From Dermatophagoides farinae (lineage: Eukaryota; Arthropoda; Arachnida; Sarcoptiformes; Pyroglyphidae): DNA of 64,000 nucleotides. Location of the stretch: positions 4,240,001 through 4,304,000 of the forward strand of contig NC_134680.1 in assembly GCF_024713945.1 (NCBI RefSeq), written 5' to 3'. Shown here in pieces: positions 34,901-46,908 of this stretch; the first letter of the stretch is position 1; every line of letters starts with the position of its first letter. The position numbers and the translations under genes were made by a program. The notes under the pieces were generated by a model that saw only the letters and a program-made list of their open reading frames with translations, was not told the origin of the DNA and searched no databases.

Positions 34901-37900
34901 ATATCATCCAAACAGAAACGTAATAATGTATATGTACAGATCAAAAGACGATCATTACAGCCGATATCGGGATCTATACAGTTTTTTTGTGATGATTTTG
35001 TTGATGGCGATGATGAAGACATTGTGACGTTTGTAGGTGACGAAAATTCACGTTTCAATTCATTATTATAATCAATTAATAATGTTAAAAATCTGGATAC
35101 AGATCGAACTAGTTTTAATCCATCCACCGACCAAACTGGTTTTTGTACATCAATCATGTCCGTTAAACTAATGAAAATAAATCAAAATAAAAAAGCAATG
35201 GACGGTAATCAAGTAAAAGATTTAAAAAAAATATCATGTTAAATAAATCAAAATGTTTAATTAGTTTTTCGTTTGATTCAGCTATTCACAAACTTACATT
35301 TGAGTGAATAACTCTTTGAATTGTTGATCACATTCAATTCGGTGAGCGACGACATCCAATTTATCCAGGAGAGCAGCTTCAACCTGATAGAAAAGAATGA
35401 ATGTTGAATAAATCAAAAAAAGACATTTGAAGAAAAAAAGAAATAGCGGTGGATATACCTGTTTAAAATTAGCATTAGCCATATAATCAACCATTAACAT
35501 ATCGTAGAAAATCGGTATCGTAGCATAGCGAAGTTCCGATTCCGGTATCAATGTTACATCAACAAATGGTCCAACTAGATTTGGTATGAATGTTATTTTA
35601 AACGGTCCAATTAGTTCCCAACAGGAAACTAATTCCAATCCCATTACGATACGCATATCGCAACCATATACATCCAATATGAAACGTTTTTTTGCCCATA
35701 ACGATACCGATGATACGAATGGCGCCGACGACGATGGTGATGATGATGATTGTTCTAATTGTAATCGTGGCTGGGTTAGAAATGCAATGGCTAATTTAAA
35801 ATACATTCGCCATATTGTTTCATCAAAATGTTCATGGCCAAGAAATTTTTTACACATAACAGTTGTACGTAACATTGTAAGAGAATGTAACATAATACGA
35901 TTGATGGCCATTTTGATTTCAAGCCAATTATCCGAAAAATAATATAATGCATTAAGAAAGACGGCGAACAGATTTAATAATAATTCTTTACATTGAATTG
36001 TTGTCCGTTTTTCAAATAATTTTTCAAAATGTTTTGCTGACATATAATCGAATAGTACCATTAAACATATTATCATTGATCCAAGATAATCATTCATTTC
36101 TGTAGATGATATGTCCATTTGATTATGACCAGTTATTCTTGTAAATCGATGATGATGATGATTGTGATGATGATCAATTAGTAAATGATCAAATGATGTT
36201 GGTACAATACCTATCAATTCGATTATATGTTCAACAATCGATTCGACAGCACCGAATGATAACATTTCAATTTCTCGTTCATTCGTATGACGTTGCTGTC
36301 CTCCGACGACACCAGCACAACGTACAAGACATGGATCAAATTTTTCAGAATTATCAATTAAAAATGTAACAATATCACGAAGAATATTTAGAGAATATTT
36401 GGATTCTCCGATACAAATATTCAACATTCGTATGTACGTGTCCAATAATTCTAATCGTGCTTCATCGTCAATCATCCATATGTATGGATATTTAATCGAT
36501 TGTTGTAGTAATGATAATTTTGCATTAATAATTGTTGATGTTTTCTTTTTCATCGCTGTTGGTGTTGATGAATTTGTTGGCGTTACCGATGATGATGATG
36601 ATGATGATAATGAACCGGAGGGTGAAAAACATTCGGATAAACGATTATTTGTTGATGATGATGTTGTTGTCATGGAATGATTGTTAAATTGAACTAATGA
36701 TTGAATTAATTTTGCCATTTCAAATGGTTGAAGAATTTGTGATAAAAAATCAAATGCATTTGGCATAGAATTTAATGCTGCTTCCTGTATGGCAACAATT
36801 AAATAATCATCTGATGACTTACATTTACTATTAAGTAATCGTTGAATTGTTTCAAAAAGTGAAAGTAATTCCATTTTGAATTGATCATCACTTTGTAGTA
36901 CGGAATTTTCGATTATTAAATTATCCGTTATGGATGCACGAGTATAAAGAATTCTGGATTGAACAATAATTTTCAATATCCAATCTAGAACCGATAAACA
37001 ACGTAAAATGAATTCTAAATCACGTTTCGTAACGATTGTCGATGATGATGTTGATGATAAATCGATAGAAGATGATCGTTCATTATTCGTGTGTTGTATG
37101 GAAACAATGACCATTTCAACAGAACGTCGTACACAGGCAATCAAACCCGTATATACTAATGGAGCTGAAAATTGTTTTTCAATATATTTTTCCAATGCTG
37201 AACGATAGGATACAAATTTTGGATCATTAAGTGTTTTGAAAAAATCGATTAATACACGAAAAATTAATAATATTCGTGATGATGATGATCCAGATGAATT
37301 ATTTAAATTGACAATATTGGTAGCCGTATTGGTGGTTGTTGTGGTCATCGTAAATAAAGCAAATAATGCATCAAGAATATCTTCAAGAAATTTTACCATT
37401 TCTTCACCTGGAACACGACTCAATCGTTGCAATGAATCAAATACCTGATCCAATGGTAATGATGACCATTTTAATAATGATAAAATATCGGAATTTTGTG
37501 TCAATTTAGAAGAAATTAATGCTGTTTTTACATGAAACATTTCTTTTGATGAACGAGAATTCAATAATGATTGAGTCGATAATGATGATAATGACGTGGT
37601 AGTGGTGGTTGTCGTTGTTGAATTCAATGATAATAAACTTTGTGAATTCATTGATCCTTTACGATCTTTTAGATGATTTGGACCCCATGGAATTTGTTGC
37701 AGATAGAAATGGCTATCATCAATTTTACGTTCATTATCACATTTATAGATATATAATTCATGTTCACCATCCGAAAGACATGCACCATTTTGATCGGCTA
37801 ATGGTAAAAATGCGAATCCAAGAAATTTACGTTCACGTTCTCTCGATGAACAATGGCAAAATGTAAAACGTAAATGTGCCATTTCAAATTGTTCCAATGG

Positions 37901-40900
37901 TACATTCACCTTTAAATGTTCAAACCATTTTGGTGAATTTTGATGATATTGTATATGCGAACGATAAATAGTAACCGGATCGGCATTGATACCCGAACTA
38001 ATTGCACGTTCTTGCATACCATTTTCAGTGATAAGACAAACGGATACTTCAATATTTTTGGCTATTGTTTTACCTTGAAAAAAGAAAAGATAAATTGATA
38101 AAAAAATTAAAGGAATTCAGAATAAAAGATAAATACCTCCTTTCTCGAATTCAGCCGATTCTAATGTTAGATAGAAATCATTACGAAAATGACCGGCTGT
38201 AATTAGATCACCAAAACAACGTTTCTGTATCAGAACAAAATTATACGGCGTGGTGACTTCTGTCACTACCGATGAACGGCCGGAAAGATTCGATTTTTGA
38301 TTATGCGTCAATAGCAGATAATCGGCCAATGATAATGTCGGATAATGTTGAATATTTGAATTATTTTTCAACTGTACATTATTTGTATTATTGATCATTA
38401 ATTCACTGATAAATTTTGCACTAACAATCAATTGATAGGAATTTGTTGCCAGCATTGACAATTTTGAGATCGATGAATTCTGTTGTGATGATATTGATGA
38501 AGAAGAAGTTAATGATAATGATGACGACGACGATGATGATGATGATGAATGGCCAATCGAAAGGGCATGTACATTTTGACGATTATGTTTTAATAATGAT
38601 TCAAGTATCGATACAGTAAGATCACCTTCATACAATCGTACTGTTAATGGTAACAGCATTGATTCATCGGAAAATAGTATCCTAAATAATAATGATTCAT
38701 TCTGAAATAATTCCGGTGATGGCCGTATTTCTTTATCACGGCTAACCAATTCTAATAATGGTATCACAGCAAAACCAACCGAACGTTTAAATGAATGTGT
38801 CATTGCTGTCTGTTGTTGCGATGATGATGAATCAATGGATGATGAATCGGGTGTTGTTGTTTTGCAATCACCATTACCACTATTATTATTGTTATTGTTC
38901 GAATTACTAGAAAATGAATTCGATACAAACGATGTAAGTGATGAAAGTGAATTTGATGCTGCTGCAGCAGCTGATGATCCAATCGAACTGGCCGTGGATA
39001 TTGTATGGAAAACCGATTGACCAGTTGTTGATAACGAAGTCGATAAAACGGATTTACTCACACTATTACGGCCATTATCATTGGTTAATGTGCGGCTAAA
39101 ACGCCAAACTTGTATGATTAGATAATAATTTGATGCATCTGAATGTTGTGATGAATTTTGATGATGAAATGAATGATGATGATGGCCATGTGTAGAACTA
39201 AGATTTTGTGGTGTTCGTTTGGAAAGAACATCAAGAAATAATGCTCGATTCATATGATTAACAGAATTTCGACTTGATGATGAGGAAGATGGTAAACGAT
39301 AACAGAATTTTTCGGTCAATACTTCATAATTGGCAGTATTTGTCGACGAAGAATTCATCATCATTGTGGTCGACGACGTTGTTAATGTTGATGATGCTGT
39401 TGTTGAATCCGAATGATTCATTTGATTATGGTTATTATATCGTACTAGATATATTTCAATCTGTATTTGATCCGAATCTATGGTATGATGACCATTTCCA
39501 TTGGATGTTGAGCCATTACCAGTCGCTGTATTGGAAATGGCAAAATTAGCATCACGTATCGTGAACAATAGATGACGACGAAATTTCCTAATCAAATTAT
39601 TTGAATTTGCATTTGTTGTCGTCGTCGGCGTATTCTTTGGTGTTGTTGTTGCTGTCGGTGTTACAAATGATGAAAATGAATGCCGTTGTTGATTAATTGA
39701 TGTCGTTATATTGGAACGAAATTTCTGATTAAAACAACGATTAATTTGATTATAATAATCAAGTATTCGCGGTAGATATTTGCATTGATCTTTTCTAGTT
39801 GGATAATAAGGGAAAAATTTTGTACGTTGTTTGATTCGTTCATTTGAAACAAGTGATTGACGATCATCGGCATGGAATGTTAGAAAATTGATATCAATTT
39901 GAAATTGATTTAGTTTTGATGTTTGTTGCTGAAGGATAGTTGTACCATGTGTAAAACTGGGCATTATATCCATAGCAAGATGCTGATTTCCTTGATTTAA
40001 TTTACTTAAAATACGTTCATATAAATCTTCAAGATTTGAATCCAACATTGTCATTGTTGTAGAGGTGGTAATATTTTTTATCGACTCAATTGAATTATTT
40101 GATGATATTGTATGTTGATGACCATCATCGCTGGTAATATCATCATTACAACCATGGCCATGATCATTGTGATTATCACCGCCATCAATATCATCATTAT
40201 CATTATCATCGTGATCTTCATCAAGATAAAGTCTTGCGAATGGGTCTTTTGGATCGGAATTTATTTTCAACATTTGATTACGACGACGACGCCATAATGT
40301 TGGTGCTAGATCACGACCTAATGTTGTCGATATTAATTCGAATAATTCATAGATAAGATTTCGTACGATTAAAAATTTTTCCATATTCACATTTTGACGA
40401 TAATAAGTTCTAATGAGTATATGATACCATTCACGTAATGTACGTATCACCTGTAGATATAATGGATCTAATAATGTATAATAATAGAATGTCATTGGAT
40501 TAATATTATTATGATGATGACCGGATTGGATACGATATTGACGATAATCATCGAATACATGAACATAACTGGCCGGAAATATACCCAATTGCTGCTGATG
40601 ATGATGTTGTTTGCTAGTAGTAACATCATCATATGGACGAAAACCACGATACCATTGATGGCCATAATATTCAACAATAATAACGATATCACCTAATAAT
40701 AATGGTAGATATCGATTTTTTCCATCTTTCGATGATGATGATGATGATGATGAATGCTTAGGTTGGAAATTATATATGGCTATACCAACCAGTTCCGGTT
40801 CTATTAATGACCATTTATTATGATGATGATGATGACTATTATTATCCATCATTTCGGTGGATGATGATGATCTATGATGGTCAATCGTATTGAACAATGA

Positions 40901-41344
40901 TGATGAAGAGGTACTAACAAAACTTGTATATCGTCTTCGACGTAATCGTTGAAAGTTATCATGTATAAATGATTTATTATTATTACAATTCTTCATTGTT
41001 TGATTGACTACCATTGATGATGATGATGATGTATGAGATTTGCCATTCATAATTGAAATATTATTATCCAGATGATAATAATGATAATTTCGAAATATTG
41101 TCTGTTGATTTGTCATAGATTTAGATGATGATGATGGAAAACATTGTTGTTGTTGTTGTGGTTGATCAATAATTGATAAATTTGTCAATTGATTTAAATT
41201 GATTGAATTCATTGAATGATGTCGATTATGATGATTTGTTGTTGGTGGTTTATTATTATTACTAGTATTCATCATCATCATTTGATTATGTAAAATCGAT
41301 GTATTGTTGATCGATGACGACGACGATGACGAATTCATCATCAT
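31969..41344 (-). CDS. mbc: DOCK1-type Rac exchange factor (myoblast city homologue)
   Basis: Five coding exons, 38137-41344, 35459-38073, 35298-35383, 34830-35167 and 31969-34760, give 3012 aa, against about 1900 for human DOCK1. Family role: with ELMO and Crk, the DHR-2 domain loads Rac with GTP for engulfment, myoblast fusion and migration. A low-complexity start of about 180 residues precedes an SH3 domain (about 184-266: ELVGIAIYNF..LLLGDIVIIVE..QWYRGF..GIFPASYVHVF), itself stretched by a Ser run and a His/Gln run. The DHR-1 lipid-binding domain crosses the exon 1/2 junction (FYLTLESAEFEKGG-KTIAKNIEV..LRFTFCH). A helical middle contains STKLTQN-like SSKLTQNSDILSLLKW and FLTQPRLQLEQ. DHR-2 runs over exons 3-5 (NYAEAGFTL, PDNEYFRVSFYGLKFPSFL, EFKSLWIERTIYTTEQSLPG, LRPLHTRLLERF). 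The C-terminal tail has Pro runs (PPPPPPPPALPQRP near 32640-32690) suited to Crk-type SH3 binding. The start could be the later Met at residue about 165. The DOCK1/2/5 subfamily is secure. Confidence 0.92.
35384..35458 (-). other. DOCK intron that is open in frame (75 nt)
   Basis: The intron begins GTATAT and ends TATCAG, has a length divisible by three, and contains no stop in the reading frame. Reading through it would insert 25 mostly hydrophobic residues (VYPPLFLFFF..). Family alignment (mammalian F-x-x-FENEII-KLDHEV against mite NFKQ-VEAALLDKLDVV) supports removal. Confidence 0.75.
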
Positions 41345-42977
41345 TATTCATATACATTGGATCATATGATATTGTTATTATTATCGACCAGAAAAAATGA
41401 AAAAATGGCACAAGTTTATGTTGTTGTTTTTTTACTTCTCAGAAGTAGAAGCTGTCAATTGTAAATAGTTTCCATCATTTGAATTTGAATTGATGATGAT
41501 GGTGATCAATCTATGTATTTTCCACATTCACAATAAATATAGCCTAGAAACCGAGAGCAGAAAATGAAAAGAAAAAATTTTTTTAGATTGAAATCAAAAA
41601 TGTTATTGAAAAATCACCAGACACACAGGCACATAGCATAGTGATTACGGGATAATCTCAAATCACACACACACACACACAAACAACCAGAGGATAACGG
41701 AAAGAGAGAGAGAGAGACAGAGACAGAAAAAACTGAAAAAATTATGAGAGCAAACGGCAGCAAGTAGATGCAGAAAAAATATTTCAAAAGATTTGAAACT
41801 CTCTTTCAATCAATCAGTTATTTAGAAAATGGTCAATATGTACGGAGATGTTTAGGGTGTATGATGTGTACCAAAATATCAATGAATTCAAATCCAATAA
41901 AAAAAAAAAAGAAACAAAACAAAAAAAACGATTCATCAAATGACACAATTTACCTACAACAGAAACAACAACAACAATAACAACAAAAGAAAAGAGAAAA
42001 TAAAAAAAAACGATCAATGGATCAATGTTTCGATCACCACCATTTGTTGATTATTATTATCATCATCATCGATCAATTTTTAGACAAAAAAAAATTCGAC
42101 AATAATTATTAAAAAGTGTTTATACGATGCAAAATGTCTTTTTTTCCTATTTATCTCATAACCTTCTAACCTAACCTGAACACTCTACCTATTTTGACAT
42201 TTTTTATTTTTATTTTTCTTATACAACTAATTCAGATTCTCATCAAAAAAAAGCTCAAAAGAAAAAAATCAAGGATTGCCAGATAAACAAAACAGAAAAA
42301 AATCATCATCACAGAGAGTGAGAGAGAGAGAAAAAAAAAGAAATATGAGATGAGTTAATAAAACAACAACAACAACTGTCAAATTATTACAACCAAAAGA
42401 AAAATTTAGTTAAAGATGCTTGACATTAAATATGTGCGTGTGTGTGCATAATAGCTACTATAGTACCTACTAAACTAAATAACAAATATAATACAATTTT
42501 GAATGAAAAAGAAAATAAAAAAAAATGCATAATATTTTCAACTGAAATGAAATAAATTGCTTATGTAATAATAATAATAATGAGATAATCATCATTACGC
42601 TTTATGCTTGAAAATTACATTTCAATGATGCATGTATGATTTTATAAGGTTAAAAAAAAAATTTTTCACATACACAATACTTGCAATGGCATACCTTAAC
42701 CCTGTTTATCATTATATGGATGCTGATGATGATGATGATTGCATCCCGGACAATGATATAAACAAACCGAGAAAGAGAACAAGAAGGGAAGGAAAATAAG
42801 TGAACAAAAAAAAAAATGAATTTCAACATCTTTGTCAATCCATATAGAGTTCATTCAATCAGGTGACATTCATTCTCATGTTCTAATAATCTTTCATCTG
42901 ACTGATTCATTAATAATTTTATCTCAGTGATGATGGTGATGATGATAAATTGAATAAAAGAAAAATCTGAAATGAGA

Positions 42978-43000
42978 GATAGATAGATAGATAGATAGAT
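42978..43000. repeat. (GATA)n microsatellite
   Basis: A 23-bp run of the tetranucleotide GATA. Confidence 0.9.
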
Positions 43001-43984
43001 ACACACAAACATAGAGAGAATTAAATTAACCTGTTTGTATTAAATGTGTGTAATATGGGTGATAAAGCATGAATAAACAAAATCAAAACAAAACAAAAAG
43101 ATGAATGAAAAATTAATGTAAATAAATGGATGACCACATGTCGTGTGTATCCACCACCATTATGTATGAACAAAAAAAATATTTTAATACAATGTCACAA
43201 CCTACTTATAACCAAAAAAATGGGGGAAAAACTGGACACGGTTACATACGCTCAATTCAAAACTGTTTGCATAATTGGCTATTTTTGGAAGCATACATTT
43301 CACATTCAAATTATTAAAAAAAGTATGACAAAAGATACCTGGGAGTTGAGAAAATTGAAGATGAGAATGAGAATAATGGATGATGATGAATTCCTACTAT
43401 TTATGTGGTTATTGTTGTTGAGGTTTGTGTTATAATTGATGATGATGATGATCTGTTCAGCTTGCTGCTTATTTGATATTTATCATTTATTGTTAGTAGG
43501 TGTGTGTGTGTGTGTACGTGTGATGATTATGATTATATGATAATAACGGTGGTTGCAATTAAATTTTTCTTTTGATTCGTCAAAATTCAAGGTTGTTTTC
43601 AGAGATGCGATTTTCAAAAATAAAAATGATGATAATCAAAGTTATATTATAATAAACGCTGAATGGATGAATTGAAAGAATGAAAAAAAACACCGTTAGA
43701 ATAATTCGTGATTTGATTGAAATTGAAAATGAAGAATTTTTTTTCTTATCAAAGCTTCATTGAAACAAATTGAGATCATTGTGTGTGTGTGTGTGTTTTG
43801 GAACCAGAAAAAAAAGTGAAAAAAATCATAAAAAAAACAATCACAAAAAATCTATTTCAAAAAATTAATGGATACGATTTTTTTAAAAAAAAGTCAAAAT
43901 AGACAATGTTTGTTTACCTCAAATGTTGTTGCTGTTCCAAATGGAACGATCAATTCATTCATTCGATTCGATTGTTTTGATTCC

Positions 43985-44008
43985 TGTCTGTCTGTCTGTC
44001 TGTCTGTC
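43985..44008. repeat. (TGTC)n microsatellite
   Basis: Tetranucleotide run of about six units, ending in a degenerate TATC unit. Confidence 0.9.
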
Positions 44009-44696
44009 TATCTGTCCAACAGTATATGCAGATATTCATCATGCATACATGCATGCTTTTATGAAAAGCTCACACACACACACACAAACAATACACTCGA
44101 ATAAAAAGAGAGGGAGGAGGAATGTATGAATGAACCTTACCACTAGCATTCGAATTTGAATCTCTATTCTTTTTCATTCTACTCATAATACTCTCTTTTT
44201 TTTCTATCAAATTTTTTTTTGTTCGTGTTGGACACAATGTATGCACAAAATGGACAATGTATGGTCAACACAAAATAACATTACGATTAGGTTCTATTTG
44301 ATGTTATTGTAGATTCTGATAATTTGAAAAAAGTCCGTAAATACGTCGAACATTGTGACCAAACCCAATCTTTTATATCTAGCAACAATCAACAGAGTAT
44401 TCGATGATGATTGGTTTATTTCGACTCGTCCAAGATTTTGTGTGTGTTTGTGTGTGAAATAAGATCGATTTAGGATGGGTACGATTTAGTTGTAATGATG
44501 GTGGTCATCATTTCCAATAACCCCCCACATTCAATAATAACATCACATCATTTATCGCATCGAAAAAAAATCGCAGCATCATCAATTTTAGGATTGATTT
44601 TTAAAGTTTGAATTTTTCACTTAATATCAATCAAATCAAAAAATGATACGAAGAATTTTTTTGTCTAAAAAAATTTTTAAAAAGTAAATGAGATTT

Positions 44697-44780
44697 GTCA
44701 TCGCTAGATGGTAGCACATTATTTGTAATGAAAATTTTGCAAATATTTTTACTCACTTTCATCATCGATAGATGGCGGTA
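44697..44780. repeat. Two similar TAGATGG motifs 63 bp apart
   Basis: TGTCATCGCTAGATGGTAGC near 44697-44716 and TCATCATCGATAGATGGCGG near 44759-44778 are about 75 percent alike. They share CATCG-TAGATGG and sit in otherwise unstructured AT-rich DNA. A related core on the other strand, TGCCATCTAC, occurs at 51431-51440. Confidence 0.45.
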
Positions 44781-45271
44781 TAAGGGTGGAACGAAAAAAA
44801 AATTTCAATCATGATTTTTAAAAAGTTATATATGATCACGATTATTTAAGGCAAGATTAACAAGTTATTGTCATTTTTTGCAAAAAAAAAATTCTCAATT
44901 CTCATTCATACGAAATGATAAGAAAAAATAAAGAAAATTCAATGAATAAGAATCATCATCATTTTGGAACCCGGATATTTTTCAAGGCCAAACAGAGAGG
45001 CCAATCATCCATCACCAAAGTGTTGATTTGTAAATGAAAATCTAACATTGCATAAAATGTTAAAATTTTTCGTTGAATTTGGATTCTTTGATTCTTCTAA
45101 ATAAACAAAACAAAACAAAAAAATACTAGATTTTTTTTAAATATTTTTTCAAGAAAAAAAATGTATTTTATTCCAACAAATCCATATAGAGTTCCATGGC
45201 GAATGAGAATTCTGATATCTGGGCTCACAATGTAAATTCAGGGCTACCGACCTCGATCACAATTCAATTCA

Positions 45272-45279
45272 GTCACAGT
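45272..45279. repeat. Left target-site duplication of the hAT element
   Basis: GTCACAGT is directly repeated at 47503-47510, immediately outside the two element ends. Eight-base duplications are the rule for hAT insertions. Confidence 0.92.
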
Positions 45280-45991
45280 CAGGGCCGGCCCAGGCGCCTG
45301 TGCAGACTGTGCACCGCACAAGGCCTCGCGCTACTGAAGGCCTCGCGCTGCCGGAGGCAGCGCGGTTCCGGAAACAGCTCGCAGTCCCAAAAGCCTCGCA
45401 GTTCCAAGAGCCTCGTAGTACTAAGAGCCTCGCAGTTCCAAGAGCCTCGTAGTACTAAGAGCCTCGCGGTTCCAAAAGCCTCGCGGTTCCGAATTTTGGA
45501 TGATTTAATAAAATGAAAATGTTTTTTGTTTTGATACATTTGAATATTATGGTAATCCTGAATCAAAAACATGTACTTCATCTAGTCAAATATCTATTAA
45601 TAGTTGTGCGAATTGTTTGTAGTGGAACCAATATAGGAAAAATAAATAAACAAACAATGTCGATGGCTAAATATCTAACCTAGTAAGTGATAAATCATCA
45701 AAGGAAAATGAATAATGAATGCATTGCCTGACTTCTTTAAGATGGATTTATCAATAATTCCAAATTAAACCGATTTTCAATGGATCATGGATCATTTATC
45801 CCAAAAATTTGGTGACGAATAGGGTATGCACAATCCCGTTTGTTCACCAGTCGCCTCATAATTTAAATTCTTGTCTAAAATTCTAAAATCACAAATCAAA
45901 AAATTGACTGATTGATTGATTATTTAAATTGGAGAAACAATTAAATGAAAAAAATGTTGTGTCGACAAATTTCCAACAATCAACATCATAA

Positions 45992-46201
45992 GCGATTCCA
46001 GAAAAAAGAAGTACAGTTGATTCTGTTGAATCAATATTCAAACAATTGGAATATATAAAACAACTTTCAGAAGAAATACTGGAAATCTTAGAAAAAGATT
46101 ATTCGTTGGCGAAGCAAAAATATCCAAAGGATGATGATCCTTTTAAAGCTGAAAGCCAAAGAAAGATAAATGAAATGACCAGTTCAAAATCGAGAAAATA
46201 A
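45992..46201 (+). pseudogene. 69-codon open remnant inside the hAT element
   Basis: A stop-bounded open stretch reads, in part, PEKRSTVDSVESIFKQLEYI then KQLSEEILEILEKDYSLAKQ and KYPKDDDPFKAESQRKINEM. Unlike neighbouring frames it is balanced in composition and looks like real helical protein. It ends by running into the 42-bp minisatellite. It has no good start codon. It may be a leftover of a transposase or of captured host coding sequence. I recognise no family. Confidence 0.4.
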
Positions 46202-46625
46202 CAAGTCCAAACTAACACGACCAGTTCAGAATCGAGAAAATAACAAGTCCAAACTAACACGACCAGTTCAGAATCAAGAAAATAACAAGTCCAAACTAAC
46301 ACGACCAGTTCAGAATCGAGAAAATAACAAGTCCAAACTAACACGACCAGTTCAGAATCAAGAAAATAACAAGTCCAAACTAACACGACCAGTTCAGAAT
46401 CGAGAAAATAACAAGTCCAAACTAACACGACCAGTTCAGAATCGAGAAAATGACAAATGTCCAAACTAACACGACCAGTTCAGAATCAAGAAAATGACAA
46501 ATGTCCCAACTAACACGACCTGTTGAGAATCGAGAAAATGACAAATGTCCAAACTAACACGACCAGTTCAGAATCGAGAAAATAACATGTCCAACCTAAC
46601 ACGACCTGTTCAGAATTGGGAAAGT
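46177..46625. repeat. 42-44-bp minisatellite, about 10 copies
   Basis: Unit landmarks (GACC of ACACGACCAGTTCAGAAT) fall at 46177, 46219, 46261, 46303, 46345, 46387 and 46429 (42-bp steps), then 46473, 46517 and 46561 (44-bp steps) and 46603 (42). Because 42 is a multiple of three and one minus-strand frame has no stop, it creates a long spurious frame of the 14-residue repeat YFLDSELVVLVWTC. Confidence 0.95.
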
Positions 46626-46739
46626 AATCAATAAAGCATTGTCAACCAATTCTGAACTGGTCGTGTTAGGTTGGATTTGCCATTTTCTCGATTCTGAACT
46701 GGTCGTGTTAGTTTGGACATTTGTCATTTTCTCGATTCT
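46526..46739. repeat. Large inverted repeat (94-bp arms, 26-nt loop)
   Basis: The last two minisatellite units (46526-46619) are followed, after about 26 nt, by two units in the opposite orientation (46646-46739). The arms are nearly complementary over about 94 bp and would form a long hairpin in RNA or single-stranded DNA. Confidence 0.85.
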
Positions 46740-46844
46740 AGTAAATCTTTGAAAGAACAACTCTTTTGCTATGCACTGGTGAAATATGTGTGTATGTATT
46801 TTTGATTTAAATGAAATAAAAAGATTAAATGTACGTATACGTAT

Positions 46845-46880
46845 TTAACCCATTCACGACCAAGCGTCACACATGTGTGA
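46845..46880 (+). mobile_element. Possible piggyBac-like terminus
   Basis: TTAA at 46845-46848 is followed by CCCATTCACGACCAAGCG and then by the palindrome TCACACATGTGTGA (46867-46880). TTAA plus CCC and an inner palindrome of this type are features of piggyBac ends. No partner end was found, so this is a fragment or a chance likeness. Confidence 0.3.
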
Positions 46881-46908
46881 GGCTCAAATTTTCCACCATC
46901 TCAAATAC

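Larger units (their letters stand above)
41345..45279. other. Gene-poor spacer upstream of DOCK
   Basis: About 3.9 kb with no credible coding region. It presumably holds the DOCK promoter and 5' UTR near 41345-41800. It contains (GA)n near 41704-41723 and 42317-42330, (GATA)n at 42978-43000, (TGTC)n at 43985-44008 and the two similar TAGATGG motifs listed separately. Confidence 0.6.

Noticed and set aside
42160-42180. CTAACCTAACCT, resembling arthropod telomere repeat
   Set aside because: Only two units; arthropod TTAGG arrays are far longer. A single GGTTAGGTTA at about 13951 is likewise chance.
45196-45581. Open frames on both strands rich in RASRFQ/RSSKSL-type repeats
   Set aside because: They cross the transposon boundary and are translations of its GC-rich subterminal repeats.
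46099-46464. Minus-strand open frame of 121 codons made of the 14-residue repeat YFLDSELVVLVWTC
   Set aside because: It is created by the 42-bp minisatellite, whose unit length is a multiple of three. The repeat lies inside a transposon, changes frame where the unit becomes 44 bp, and has no other protein-like sequence.
46177-46625. Regularly spaced repeats considered as a CRISPR array
   Set aside because: There are no unique spacers; the whole 42-44-bp unit is repeated, the DNA is eukaryotic and it lies in a transposon.
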